A DNA stretch of 64,000 bases from Hamadaea tsunoensis DSM 44101 (GTDB lineage Bacteria; Actinomycetota; Actinomycetes; Mycobacteriales; Micromonosporaceae). Of this stretch, positions 32,558 through 42,116 are shown piece after piece. The position numbers were made by a program, and so were the translations under genes. Under the pieces are notes generated by a model. That model did no database searches. It saw only the letters and a list, made by a program, of their open reading frames with translations, and was not told the origin of the DNA. Positions within the stretch are counted from its first letter, which is position 1. The number at the start of each line of letters is the position of its first letter. The stretch spans positions 186,001-250,000 of the forward strand of contig NZ_AUAX01000019.1 of NCBI RefSeq assembly GCF_000428945.1, read 5' to 3'.

Positions 32558-33526
32558 TCAGGCGGGGAGCTTGTCGCGGCGGCAGAAGGTCGCCCGGTAG
32601 GACACCGGGGTCGTGCCGAGGCGCTTGGCGAAGTGGTGGCGCATGGTCGCGGCATCGCCGAAGCCCGCCCGGTCCGCGACGGCGTCGATCGACAGGTCCG
32701 TCTCCTCGAGGATGCGGCGGGCGAGCAGGACGCGCTGCCCCGTCATCCAGTCGTGCGGCGTGGTGCCCGTCTCCGCCTTGAACCGCCGGGCGAACGTACG
32801 CGGTGCCATGTACACCCGGGCGGCCAGGTCCTCGACGGTGTGCGGCCGGTCGAGGTGCTCGGCCAGCCACAGCAGCATGGGGGTGAGGGTCGGCGCGTCG
32901 GGTTCGGCCGGCAGCGGCACGTCCACGTACTGCGCCTGGCCGCCGTCGCGGTGCGGCGGCACGATCATCCGCCGGGCGAGTTTCGTGGCGATCTCGGTGC
33001 CCTGCTCCCGGCGTACGAGGTGGAGGCAGAGGTCGAGGCCGGCGGCCGTGCCCGCGCTGGTGAGGATCTGCCCGGCGTCGACGTAGAGGACACCGGGATC
33101 GACCTGGGCGAGCGGGAAGCGCCGTTGCAGTTCCTCGGCGTATTTCCAGTGCGTCGTGCAGCGTATGCCGTCGAGCAGGCCGGCTTCGCCGAGCGCGAAG
33201 GCCCCCGAGCAGACGCTGATGATGATGGCGCCGCGCGCGTACGCCTGCCGCAACGCGTCCAGCGCGGCCGGCGGGAGGGGCGTGCCGGTCCCGTGGGCGG
33301 GCACGACGATGAGATCGGCGTACGACATCGGGGTCAGGTCGCCGTGCGGGGTGAGCTCGAACCCCGACGACGTACGCACGGCGGAACCGTCCACACCGCA
33401 CAGTCGGAAGTCGTAGGCCGGGAAGCCGTCGGCCGTCCGGTCGGTGCCGAAGACCTCGCAGACGGTCCCCAGTTCGAACGGTGCGACGTTGTCGAAGACC
33501 AGAACGGCCACCTTGGTGAGAGCCAC
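32558..33526 (-). CDS. GlxA-type regulator (DJ-1/PfpI domain plus AraC HTH)
   Basis: 322 residues. Residues 1-~175 form a DJ-1/PfpI-like domain (VAVLVFDNVAPFELG start; SVCSGAFALGEAGLL with the elbow Cys near 106). Residues ~215-312 are an AraC/XylS DNA-binding domain with two helix-turn-helix units (TVEDLAARVYMAPRTFARRF, and the second containing AVADRAGFG). These regulators usually control nearby amine or small-molecule catabolic genes. The GTG at 33526 was chosen because the family begins right there; the upstream in-frame extension covers the divergent promoter region and a small ORF. Confidence 0.85.
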   Translation of the reverse strand: MALTKVAVLVFDNVAPFELGTVCEVFGTDRTADGFPAYDFRLCGVDGSAVRTSSGFELTPHGDLTPMSYADLIVVPAHGTGTPLPPAALDALRQAYARGAIIISVCSGAFALGEAGLLDGIRCTTHWKYAEELQRRFPLAQVDPGVLYVDAGQILTSAGTAAGLDLCLHLVRREQGTEIATKLARRMIVPPHRDGGQAQYVDVPLPAEPDAPTLTPMLLWLAEHLDRPHTVEDLAARVYMAPRTFARRFKAETGTTPHDWMTGQRVLLARRILEETDLSIDAVADRAGFGDAATMRHHFAKRLGTTPVSYRATFCRRDKLPA

Positions 33527-33658
33527 GCCACCAGGGTAGCCGGGAGTTGGCAGGATTTCGAGGGCAACTGGCAATCCGGCCACTGTATCCGGAATCCTCG
33601 GCGGCGCAGAATGGTTCTTGTCGATAGGAATACCACCCCCACCGGGAAGGAAACTGAA

Positions 33659-33751
33659 ATGTTGTTCGTAGTCGCCACCATGGTCGTCGTCGCCGTGGCC
33701 GGCCTCGCGGGCTGGACCGCCGACAGCCGTCACACCCGCATCGGCGCCTGA
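33659..33751 (+). CDS. Small single-span membrane peptide
   Basis: 30 residues, too short for usual gene calling. It starts with MLFVVATMVVVAVAGLAGW, a single membrane helix, and ends with a short polar tail. A strong ribosome site (GGGAAGGAAA) lies a few bases before the ATG, and a hairpin terminator follows at 33810. It is divergent from the GlxA-type regulator. The function is unknown; signal density (ribosome site, start, hydrophobic helix, stop, terminator) supports a real gene. Confidence 0.5.
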   Translation: MLFVVATMVVVAVAGLAGWTADSRHTRIGA

Positions 33752-33809
33752 CGACACCGCCCCGGGGCTCCGGCACCGGATGAGCTGATGAACTGAAGAT
33801 GTACCGAGG

Positions 33810-33835
33810 AACGCCGACCCGTCCGGGCCGGCGTT
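33810..33835 (+). terminator. Hairpin terminator after the small peptide gene
   Basis: AACGCCGACCC pairs with GGGCCGGCGTT around a GTCC loop (one A/C mismatch). It lies before the LLM oxidoreductase start at 33868. Confidence 0.6.
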
Positions 33836-33867
33836 CGGCGTATCCGGGGTGTGGCAGTGTGTCAGTG

Positions 33868-34599
33868 ATGAGATACGCGATCGGGCTGCCGACGGTGGGC
33901 GAGTTCGGCGATCCGCGTGTGCTCGCGGACCTCGCGACCCTCGCCGCCGGGAACGGCTGGTCGGGCGTGCAGCTGTGGGACCACGTGCTCTACCACGAGC
34001 CCGGCTGGGCGGTCGCGAGCCCGACGGTGGTGGCCGGCGCCGTCGCCGCGGCCACGGACCTGCACATCATGCTCACCGTCGCCCTGCCGCGCCGGCAGGT
34101 CCAGGATGTCGCCCGGGACACCGCCACGCTGGCCTCGCTCGCCCGTGGCGGCGTCACCCTGGTCGCCACCATCGGTTCCATGGACTCCGAGTACGCGAAC
34201 TTCGGCCTGGACGCCTCGCTGCCCGGCCGGGGCGCCCGGCTGGACGACGGCCTGGCCCGATTGACGCGGCTGTGGGACGAATGGGGTGTGCCGCGCCTGC
34301 CGATCTGGTGCGGCGGACGCTGGCCCCGCAAGGTCGGCCTGCGCCGGGCGGCGCGCTGGCAGGGCGCGATGCCCACGTTCGACGACCAGCGCGAGCGCAA
34401 CCCGGACCCCGAGGCTGTACGCGCAGCCGCCGCCCTGGTACCCGGCCTCGACCTGGCGATCGAAGGAGTGTCGCCGACCCCGCTGCTACCGTCCTATGCA
34501 GACGCCGGGGTGACCTGGTGGATCGAGGCGTTCGGCTGGTGGCGGGGCGGAGTCGAGGCCGCCCGCGCCCGCATCCTCGCCGGCCCACCGTCCCCCTGA
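33868..34599 (+). CDS. LLM-class flavin-dependent oxidoreductase
   Basis: 243 residues, at the short end for the luciferase-like monooxygenase family. YAIGLPTVGEFGD at the start, SGVQLWDHVLYHEP (family WDH motif), LTVALPRRQVQDVARDTATL and GLDASLPGRGARLDDGLARL are recognisable. It should use FMN or F420 on an unknown substrate in the cytoplasm. The upstream in-frame extension overlaps a terminator hairpin, so the ATG at 33868 is preferred. No partner flavin reductase is adjacent. Confidence 0.8.
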   Translation: MRYAIGLPTVGEFGDPRVLADLATLAAGNGWSGVQLWDHVLYHEPGWAVASPTVVAGAVAAATDLHIMLTVALPRRQVQDVARDTATLASLARGGVTLVATIGSMDSEYANFGLDASLPGRGARLDDGLARLTRLWDEWGVPRLPIWCGGRWPRKVGLRRAARWQGAMPTFDDQRERNPDPEAVRAAAALVPGLDLAIEGVSPTPLLPSYADAGVTWWIEAFGWWRGGVEAARARILAGPPSP

Positions 34600-34602
34600 T
34601 TC

Positions 34603-34676
34603 CGACGATCTTGCGCGAATGTTCGGGCATTGTGGACATAGCACGCTGATTTCGGGGCATTCGCGCAAGATCGTCG
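34603..34676. repeat. Family B palindromic repeat, copy 3
   Basis: 19-base inverted arms CGACGATCTTGCGCGAATG at 34603-34621 and its complement at 34658-34676, starting four bases after the LLM gene stop. Likely also the end of that transcript. Confidence 0.8.
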
Positions 34677-34722
34677 AAAGTCGGCGGGCGGAATGTGAGC
34701 GGGCGGATGGCATGATCCCGGG

Positions 34723-35517
34723 ATGGACCCGTTGCGGATCGGCGACATTGAGATCGTGATGCTCGAGGACGGCGCCGGCCCCTTCTTCGCCGATCGGAAA
34801 GAGGTCTTCGCCGCCGCCACGGCGGAACAGTGGGCGGCCGCGGACACGTACGACCCGGGTGCGCTGCTGCCGGACGGCCGGTGGCAGCTGCGGTTCCGGT
34901 GCTTCGCGCTGCGCCAGCCGAACGGCCGCACGATCCTCGTCGACACCGGCATCGGGCCCGCCGACGCGCCCGCCGCCTCGTGGGCGCCGGTCCCCGGCCG
35001 GTTGCCGGCGGCGCTCGCCGAGGCCGGCATCGCCCGCGAGGACGTCGAGATCGTCGTGCTCACCCACGTGCACACCGACCACATCGGATGGTCGGTCACC
35101 GGCGGCCGGCCGTACTTCCGCAACGCCCGCTACCTGCTGCAGGCGGCCGACGTGACGGCCCTGGAGGAGGCCCGCTCGGCCCTGCTCGACCGGCTGCTGG
35201 AACCGTTGCGCGGCACCGGGCAGCTCGACGTGGTCACCGGCGACCGCGGCCTCGCGCCCGGCGTCGGGATCGTGGCGACCCCCGGCCACACCCCGGGCCA
35301 CCAGTCCGTCCTGGTCGCCGACGGGGACGACCGCCTGCTCGTCACCGGCGACCTGCTGGTGCACGCGATCCAGCTGCTCCACCCCGAACTCGGGTACGCG
35401 CACGAGTCCGACCAGTCCGCCGCCCGGGCGGTACGCGTACGGCTGCTGCGCGAACTGCGCGGCGGAATCCTGGCCACGCCGCACCTGACCGAGGCCTTCG
35501 TCCGGTTGGCGGGCTGA
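34723..35517 (+). CDS. MBL-fold metallo-hydrolase
   Basis: 264 residues. The metal-binding signature is THVHTDHIGW (His115, His117, Asp119, His120), with later ligands in TPGHTPGH and VTGDLLVH. The layout matches quorum-quenching-lactonase-like MBL hydrolases, but the true substrate is unknown. ATG at 34723. A stand-alone gene between a palindromic repeat and the slipin gene. Confidence 0.85.
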   Translation: MDPLRIGDIEIVMLEDGAGPFFADRKEVFAAATAEQWAAADTYDPGALLPDGRWQLRFRCFALRQPNGRTILVDTGIGPADAPAASWAPVPGRLPAALAEAGIAREDVEIVVLTHVHTDHIGWSVTGGRPYFRNARYLLQAADVTALEEARSALLDRLLEPLRGTGQLDVVTGDRGLAPGVGIVATPGHTPGHQSVLVADGDDRLLVTGDLLVHAIQLLHPELGYAHESDQSAARAVRVRLLRELRGGILATPHLTEAFVRLAG

Positions 35518-35563
35518 TCCCGCGCGCTCCCATGCATTACGGTGGGCGGGGATCGAGGGAGTG

Positions 35564-36427
35564 ATGACCGTGGACAAATACGCCTCGACGGCCGGTTGCC
35601 TGGTCGCCGCCGTCATCGTCGGCTGGATGGTCCTCGGCGGCGTACGCGTCGTCAATCAGGTCGAACGCGGCGTCGTCTTCCGGTTCGGCCGGGCGCTGCG
35701 GCGCGTACGCCAGCCCGGGCTGACGATCGTCGTCCCGCTCATCGACCGCGTCCGCAAGGTGAACATCCAGATCATCACCCTGCCGGTGCCGTCGCAGGAG
35801 GGCATCACCCGTGACAACGTGTCGGTGAAGGTGGACGCGGTGGTCTACTTCCGCGTCGTCGACCCGATGAAGGCGATCATCGAGGTGCAGAACTACCGGG
35901 TCGCGGTCGAGCTGCTCGCGCAGACCTCGCTGCGCTCGACCATCGGCAAGGCGGAGCTCGACGAGCTGCTGTCCAACCGCGACGAGCTGCACCGGGGCCT
36001 GCAGGAGGTGCTCAGCGCGCCGATGGCGGCGTGGGGCATCCACATCGAGCGGGTCGAGATCAAGGACGTCCAGCTCCCCGAGTCGATGAAGCGCTCGATG
36101 TCGCGCCAGGCCGAGGCCGAGCGGGAACGCCGCGCGCGGGTCATCACCGCCGACGGCGAGTACCGGGCGGCGCAGAGCCTCGCCGACGCCTCGCAGATCA
36201 TGTCCGAGACGCCGGGCGCGTTGCAGCTACGGCTGCTGCAGACCGTGGTCGAGGTGGCGGCGGAGAAGAACTCGACGCTCGTCATGCCGTTCCCGGTGGA
36301 ACTGCTGCGCTTCTTCGACCGCGCGGTCGCGCCCGTCTATCCGGAAGGACCGGCGCCGGTGATCCCGACGCAGCGTACGGACCCGGACCAGGACCAGGAG
36401 CCCGAGGACCCGGATCTCCTCGACTGA
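35564..36427 (+). CDS. Slipin (SPFH/stomatin-family membrane protein)
   Basis: About 287 residues. One N-terminal membrane segment (about 9-27) is followed by an SPFH domain (VNQVERGVVFRFGRALRRVR, QEGITRDNVSVKVDAVVYFR) and a coiled-coil Glu/Ala/Arg-rich region near 190. Slipins form oligomeric membrane microdomain scaffolds; an NfeD partner often lies beside them, but none is seen here. The acidic C-terminal tail is EPEDPDLLD. Three starts are possible (GTG 35561, ATG 35564, GTG 35570) after GAGGGA at 35555-35560. Confidence 0.88.
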   Translation: MTVDKYASTAGCLVAAVIVGWMVLGGVRVVNQVERGVVFRFGRALRRVRQPGLTIVVPLIDRVRKVNIQIITLPVPSQEGITRDNVSVKVDAVVYFRVVDPMKAIIEVQNYRVAVELLAQTSLRSTIGKAELDELLSNRDELHRGLQEVLSAPMAAWGIHIERVEIKDVQLPESMKRSMSRQAEAERERRARVITADGEYRAAQSLADASQIMSETPGALQLRLLQTVVEVAAEKNSTLVMPFPVELLRFFDRAVAPVYPEGPAPVIPTQRTDPDQDQEPEDPDLLD

Positions 36428-36439
36428 GCGTTCCCGCCC

Positions 36440-36522
36440 TCAAGATCCCGCTTGGATCACGGTTGCCACCCGAATCATGGCCCATGATCCGGGTGATTTC
36501 GCTGATCCAAACGGGATCATGT
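36440..36522. repeat. Family A palindromic repeat, copy 3
   Basis: Arms CAAGATCCCGCTTGGATCA and TGATCCAAACGGGATCATG with an inner CACCCGAATC...GGGTG stem, between the convergent slipin and MFS genes. Directly after it the palindrome GTGGCGCCAC occurs twice (36521-36530 and 36538-36547). Confidence 0.82.
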
Positions 36523-36561
36523 GGCGCCACGGGTCGTGTGGCGCCACGGGGATCAGGGGCC

Positions 36562-37746
36562 TCAGGCCGGGACGAGAGCCGGGGCCGGGGCGGGGACCGA
36601 GCGGCGGGCCAGGGCCGGGGCCAGCGCCAGCAGGCAGACCGCTCCGACGACCCCCGTCACCGCCGTCGCGGACCACAGCGCTCCCGGGCCGGCCGTGCTG
36701 AACAGCCAGGTCGTCACGGCGGGGCCGATCAGCCGGGCGGACGCCGCCGTCCACGTGATCACGCCCTGGTAGCGGCCCTGCGCCCCGGCGGGCGCCAGGT
36801 CGGCCGCGATCGCGCCGGCCACGATGCCCCCGGCGACCTCGCCGACCGACCAGATCGCGGTCGTGATCGCGTACCAGAGCGGGGTGTGCCCGAGGCCGGT
36901 CGCCGCGATGCCGAGGCCGACGACGGCGGTGGCACCCGCGAGGACCGCGTAGCGGTTGAGGCGCGCGACGACCGGATACACCACCGGCTGGAGCAGGACC
37001 ACGAGGGCGGCGTTGACCACGGCGACCGTGCCGAAGACGGCGGGTGACAGTCCGTCGAGGCGGATGGACAACGGGACGGCGTACTCGGTGAGGCTGTAGA
37101 CGATCTCCTGGGACAGCGCGAGGGCGACGAAGGCGAGCATGAGCTTGTCGCGCAGGAGGATGCCGTAGCCGGTGCCGCCGGCGGGCCGGGTACGCCGGCC
37201 GGTGCGCGGGATTCCCGCCACGACGATCGCGGCGAACAGCAGGCTGGTGCCGGCGTCGATGGCGAAGATGAGGCCGAAGCCGTGCGCGGCGAGGAAGCCG
37301 GCGAGGGCGGCCGCCCCGGCGGCGCCGATGTTGTAGGCCCAGTGGATGAGGCTGAAGGCGCGCAGGCGCTGGGCGCCGGTGACGCCGTCGGCGACGAGCG
37401 CGGCGGCGGCCGGCGGGTAGATCTTGGCAGTGACCCCGACGAGGACGGCGGCCGCCGCCATGACCGGTACGCCGGGCGCGGCGAACAGGAAGCCGAGGCT
37501 GGCCGGGGCGGCGAGCAGGCCGATCAGCAGGGTGGTCCGGTGTCCGGCGCGGTCGGCGAGCCAGCCGCCGAGGACGGAGCCGGCGACGCCGCCCGCGCCG
37601 AGGGCGGTCACGATCCAGCCGGTGTCCTGTTCGGACACCTGGTGCGCGCCGAGGAAGAAGACGAGGAAGGGGACGACCATGCCGCCGATCCGGTTGGCCA
37701 CGGTGCCACCGGCGATGATCCAGAAAGAGCGGGGAAGTTCTCGCAC
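36562..37746 (-). CDS. MFS transporter
   Basis: 394 residues with 12 predicted membrane segments. The loop 2-3 motif GGWLADRAGHRTTLLIG matches the major facilitator motif G-x-L-a-D-r-x-G-r-k. Probably a drug or metabolite exporter. It is divergent from an ArsR-type regulator gene 71 bases away, which likely controls it. The C-terminus ends in a Pro/Ala-rich stretch. The substrate is unknown. Confidence 0.88.
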   Translation of the reverse strand: MRELPRSFWIIAGGTVANRIGGMVVPFLVFFLGAHQVSEQDTGWIVTALGAGGVAGSVLGGWLADRAGHRTTLLIGLLAAPASLGFLFAAPGVPVMAAAAVLVGVTAKIYPPAAAALVADGVTGAQRLRAFSLIHWAYNIGAAGAAALAGFLAAHGFGLIFAIDAGTSLLFAAIVVAGIPRTGRRTRPAGGTGYGILLRDKLMLAFVALALSQEIVYSLTEYAVPLSIRLDGLSPAVFGTVAVVNAALVVLLQPVVYPVVARLNRYAVLAGATAVVGLGIAATGLGHTPLWYAITTAIWSVGEVAGGIVAGAIAADLAPAGAQGRYQGVITWTAASARLIGPAVTTWLFSTAGPGALWSATAVTGVVGAVCLLALAPALARRSVPAPAPALVPA

Positions 37747-37817
37747 ATGATGATCGTCGGGCGGCCCCCGCGTGCGGAGTATTGTTTTAGGCCGGTCCGA
37801 ATGTTGGGGGCAGGCCG

Positions 37818-38795
37818 ATGCTGACCATGGAGTTCACCGCGGGTGACGTCGCCCGCATCCGGTTCGCGCTCTCGTGCCTCTGGGAGGCGGCGTCGAGCTT
37901 CCACACACTGCTCGACCCGCCCGCCGCGCTGCGGCCGTGGGCCCAGCGGGTCCTGCCGGCGCTGTCCGCCGCGGGTCTCGCCCCGGGCGGCGACAACCTG
38001 CTCACCGGCCTCATCCCGGCCGGCCCGCGCTACATGCCCGACTTCCTGACGCCGCCGCCGGGCACCCTGACGCCGTCGCTCGCGGCCGAGCTGCGGGTCG
38101 TTCTCGCCACCGACCACACCGTCGTACGCCGGGAGCTGGATCTCCTGGAACCGCCGTTCACCGCACCGGTCGCGGCCCTGTACGCGGATCCCGCCGCCGG
38201 CCTGGCCCGGCTGACCGGCGAGATCGCCCGCTACTGGGAGATCGCGCTGGCCGCCGACTGGCCCCGGATGCGGGCGCTGCTGGAGGCCGAGGTCTTCCAC
38301 CGGGCCCGGCTGCTCGCCGAGGAGGGCACGGCGGGCCTGCTCAACGGGCTGCACGACCGGGTCGGCTGGGAGGCCGACACGCTGTCGGTCGCGCACAAGT
38401 GGTGCGCCGGCGGGACGGTGCTCGCCGGGGCCGGGCTGGTCCTCGTGCCGGTCGTGTTCACCTGGCCGGCCGTGCGTACGGTGAGCTCGGCCGAGCACCC
38501 GCAACTCGCCTTCCCGCCCCGCGGCGTCGGTACGCTCTGGGAAACCCCCGCGTCGGCACCCGAGGCGCTGGCCGCGGTGCTGGGCAGGTCCCGGGCGCAA
38601 CTGCTGGTGGCGCTGGAGACGCCGGTCTCGACGACCGAGCTGGCCCGGCGTACGGGGCTGTCGGCCGGTGGCGTGTCGCAGCAGCTGGGGGTGCTGCGGG
38701 CGGCCGGGCTCATCACGGCCCACCGATCCGGGCATTCCGTGCTGAACGTGCGTACGCCGGCCGCCGACACCCTGCTCGCCGCGGCGGCCGCGTGA
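37818..38795 (+). CDS. ArsR-family regulator with large N-terminal DUF5937-like domain
   Basis: 325 residues. The N-terminal ~240 residues (IRFALSCLWEAASSFHTLLDP opening) match the DUF5937-type sensor module of actinobacterial ArsR proteins. A winged helix occupies about 245-325 (STTELARRTGLSAGGVSQQLG, then VLRAAGLI). It probably represses the divergent MFS gene across the 71-base gap, where AT-rich sequence around TATTGTTTTAGG should contain the promoter and operator. Confidence 0.82.
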   Translation: MLTMEFTAGDVARIRFALSCLWEAASSFHTLLDPPAALRPWAQRVLPALSAAGLAPGGDNLLTGLIPAGPRYMPDFLTPPPGTLTPSLAAELRVVLATDHTVVRRELDLLEPPFTAPVAALYADPAAGLARLTGEIARYWEIALAADWPRMRALLEAEVFHRARLLAEEGTAGLLNGLHDRVGWEADTLSVAHKWCAGGTVLAGAGLVLVPVVFTWPAVRTVSSAEHPQLAFPPRGVGTLWETPASAPEALAAVLGRSRAQLLVALETPVSTTELARRTGLSAGGVSQQLGVLRAAGLITAHRSGHSVLNVRTPAADTLLAAAAA

Positions 38796-39884
<1,089 letters not shown>

Positions 39885-39896
39885 CAGGCGTACCCA

Positions 39897-39930
39897 GGCG
39901 CGGGGTCCCCGACGGGGTCCCGCGCCTTTT
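39897..39930 (+). terminator. Rho-independent terminator of asd
   Basis: GGCGCGGG pairs with CCCGCGCC around a loop that itself contains TCCCC/GGGGT, followed by TTTT at 39927-39930. Confidence 0.85.
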
Positions 39931-39941
39931 CCGTACCCCGG

Positions 39942-40154
39942 TCAGCCGCAGCAGCCGCCGCCGCAGCAGCCGCCCCCACCACCGCCGGCCGGGGCCGAGA
40001 CCTGTACGCGTCCCGCCATCCCGGCGGTCGTGAGGAGCTTGACGGTGTCGTCGTGGCCCTCGGGGCAGCGCGCGGGTTCGGTGGCGCCGCTCATCGGCCG
40101 GTCCACCTCGAACGTGTCGCCGCAGGCGCGGCAGCGGAACTCATAGCGGGGCAT
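39942..40154 (-). CDS. fmdB: FmdB-family zinc-ribbon protein
   Basis: 70 residues. MPRYEFRCRACGDTFEV with Cys8-x2-Cys11 and a second Cys near 30 is the FmdB zinc ribbon. The C-terminus is a Gly/Cys tail (GGGGGGCCGGGCCG), common in this family. FmdB was named as a putative regulator of formamidase genes; here it lies divergent to a permease-formamidase operon, which matches that association. The upstream side has a TCCCTATAGGGA palindrome at 40173-40184 and CTCC-N6-GGAG at 40191-40204. Confidence 0.85.
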   Translation of the reverse strand: MPRYEFRCRACGDTFEVDRPMSGATEPARCPEGHDDTVKLLTTAGMAGRVQVSAPAGGGGGGCCGGGCCG

Positions 40155-40703
40155 GGCGCCATGCTACCTGTTTCCCTATAGGGAGTCCGTCTCCATATAA
40201 GGAGTAATGACTCCGCCGGACGCCTCCCAGGCGGCTCCAACATCGTGCTCGTATGACTACGGAGTCCCGCGGTCACGGTACGCGGGTCGGGTCTGTAACC
40301 CTTTACAGGCGGTCCGGTCGTTGCCTTTCGGCAATTACTCTGCGTGCTATTCGGTCAGACGGTGGTGAATGCGGCGGCGTCGATGAAGATCGGGATCGTC
40401 GCAAGGCCCGTCTACCTGGTACGACGTTCATCGATGGCGTCATCCGCGACGTCCCGTTAACCTTCCCGAAAACGGTCCATAGTAGAACGAAAGAGCTGGT
40501 GGACAAAAGCGGATCTACATGGGAGGCTGTCCGCTGGCAGAAACGGGGGGCCCGGGGCGAGCCTCGGGGCAGGTGCGGCATCTGCACACCGGCTACCCCA
40601 CACTCTCGCCGGTGCGAGCGGTGCTGCCCGCCCCGTGTTCTCCCTCGACCACCGAACGTTCCTCCCGCTACCCCCCAGCGGGAGTCGATAGGGGAGAGTG
40701 CGC
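40155..40703 (+). promoter_or_regulatory. Long non-coding region before the permease-formamidase operon
   Basis: 549 bases without a supported gene, between fmdB and the APC permease. It contains a perfect palindrome TCCCTATAGGGA, the inverted repeat CTGTAA-CCCT-TTACAG (about 40300), a TTGCC-TTTC-GGCAA hairpin at 40321-40334, and a strong 8-bp hairpin CTCCCGCT/AGCGGGAG (40662-40684) directly before the ribosome site GGGGAG. The last could control translation. No known riboswitch consensus was recognised. Confidence 0.45.
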
Positions 40704-42116
40704 GTGTCTGACAACACGTTAGGCGAGTTCGGGTACAGGCAGGAGTTGCGCCGCGGCGTAAACCTTGCTGACCTGGTCTTCTATGGCCTGATCTTCATGG
40801 TTCCGATCGCTCCGTTCGCCATCTTCGGCCAGGTCTTCCAGGTCTCCAACGGCATGCCCGTGCTGGCGTACGCCGTCGGCCTGGTGGCCCTGCTCTTCAC
40901 CGCGGCGAGCTACGCGCAGATGGTGCGCGCGTACCCGCTTTCCGGCAGCGTCTACAGCTACGCGGGCCGGGGCATCGGCGCGCCCTTCGGCTTCATCACC
41001 GGCTGGGCGATCCTGCTCGACTACCTTCTTGTCCCCGGCTTGCTCTACCTGGTCGCCAGCCTGGCCATGAACGCCACGGTGACCTCGATCCCGGTCTGGG
41101 GCTGGCTGCTCATCTTCGTGGGCGCCAACACGATCATCAACCTCCGCGGCATCAAGCTGACCGCGAACTTCACCAAGCTCATGATCATTGGTGAGCTCAT
41201 CATCCTGGCGATCTACCTGGCGGTCGGCATCTACGCCATCTCGCAGGGCAAGGGCCACCTCAGCTTCAAGGCGGTCTTCGACTCGTCCGCGTTCTCGTGG
41301 TCGGTCGTCGGCGCGGCCGTCTCGGTCGCCGTCCTGTCGTTCCTCGGCTTCGACGGCATCGCGATGCTGGTCGAGGAGTCCAAGGGCGGCGCGACCGACG
41401 TCGCCAAGGCGATGCGCTGGGCGCTGGGCCTCGCCGGCCTGCTGTTCATCGCGCAGGTCTGGGTGGCCGCGGCCCTCGTTCCGGACGCGGCCGGCCTGAT
41501 CGCCAACGGCGACACCGCCGGCACCGCGTTCTACGACACCGCCCAGGTGGCGGGCGGGCACTGGCTGTACCAGACGACGTCCATCGCCACCGCCATCGCG
41601 TGGGGCCTCGCGGACACCCTCGTCGCCCAGGTCGCGGTCTCCCGCCTCCTGTACGCGATGGGCCGCGACAAGCAGCTGCCGAGCTTCCTGGCCAAGGTGT
41701 CGCCCCGCCGGGCGGTCCCGACCAACGCCATCCTGCTCGTCGCCGCGCTGTCGATCGGCCTGGTGCTGTACATGAACTACGGCCGTACGGACGGTCTGAC
41801 GATCATGAGCTCGATGATCAATATGGGTGCGATGGTGGCGTTCGTCATCCTGCACGTCACGGTCATCTGGCACTACGTCGTGAAGAAGCGCTCGGGCAAC
41901 CTGTGGGCGCACCTGGTCGCCCCGCTCATCGGCGCGGCCATCCTGATCTTCGTCATCATCAACGCGAAGATCCTGGCGCAGATCGTCGGCTTCGTCTGGC
42001 TCGGCGTCGGCGTCCTCGTCCTCATCGGCCTGTACGCGGTCGGCAACAAGCCGAAGTTCGAGCCGCACCCGCTGGAGCAGACCTCTACGCCCGCCCCGGA
42101 GGGTGCGAGCGCATGA
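40704..42116 (+). CDS. APC-family amino acid/amide permease
   Basis: 470 residues, 12 predicted membrane segments, with the APC consensus loop AQMVRAYPLSGSVYSYAGRGIG and FLGFDGIAMLVEES. It probably imports an amino acid, amine or amide. GTG at 40704 was preferred over GTG at 40698 because GGGGAG at 40691-40696 is then seven bases away. Its stop overlaps the formamidase start (ATGA), so uptake and hydrolysis of an amide are likely coupled. Confidence 0.85.
   Translation: MSDNTLGEFGYRQELRRGVNLADLVFYGLIFMVPIAPFAIFGQVFQVSNGMPVLAYAVGLVALLFTAASYAQMVRAYPLSGSVYSYAGRGIGAPFGFITGWAILLDYLLVPGLLYLVASLAMNATVTSIPVWGWLLIFVGANTIINLRGIKLTANFTKLMIIGELIILAIYLAVGIYAISQGKGHLSFKAVFDSSAFSWSVVGAAVSVAVLSFLGFDGIAMLVEESKGGATDVAKAMRWALGLAGLLFIAQVWVAAALVPDAAGLIANGDTAGTAFYDTAQVAGGHWLYQTTSIATAIAWGLADTLVAQVAVSRLLYAMGRDKQLPSFLAKVSPRRAVPTNAILLVAALSIGLVLYMNYGRTDGLTIMSSMINMGAMVAFVILHVTVIWHYVVKKRSGNLWAHLVAPLIGAAILIFVIINAKILAQIVGFVWLGVGVLVLIGLYAVGNKPKFEPHPLEQTSTPAPEGASA

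Noticed and set aside
40155-40703. Guanidine (ykkC) riboswitch or GlnR box before the permease
   Set aside because: The conserved ykkC blocks are missing, and the GTAAC-like bases lack the spaced partner of a GlnR site.
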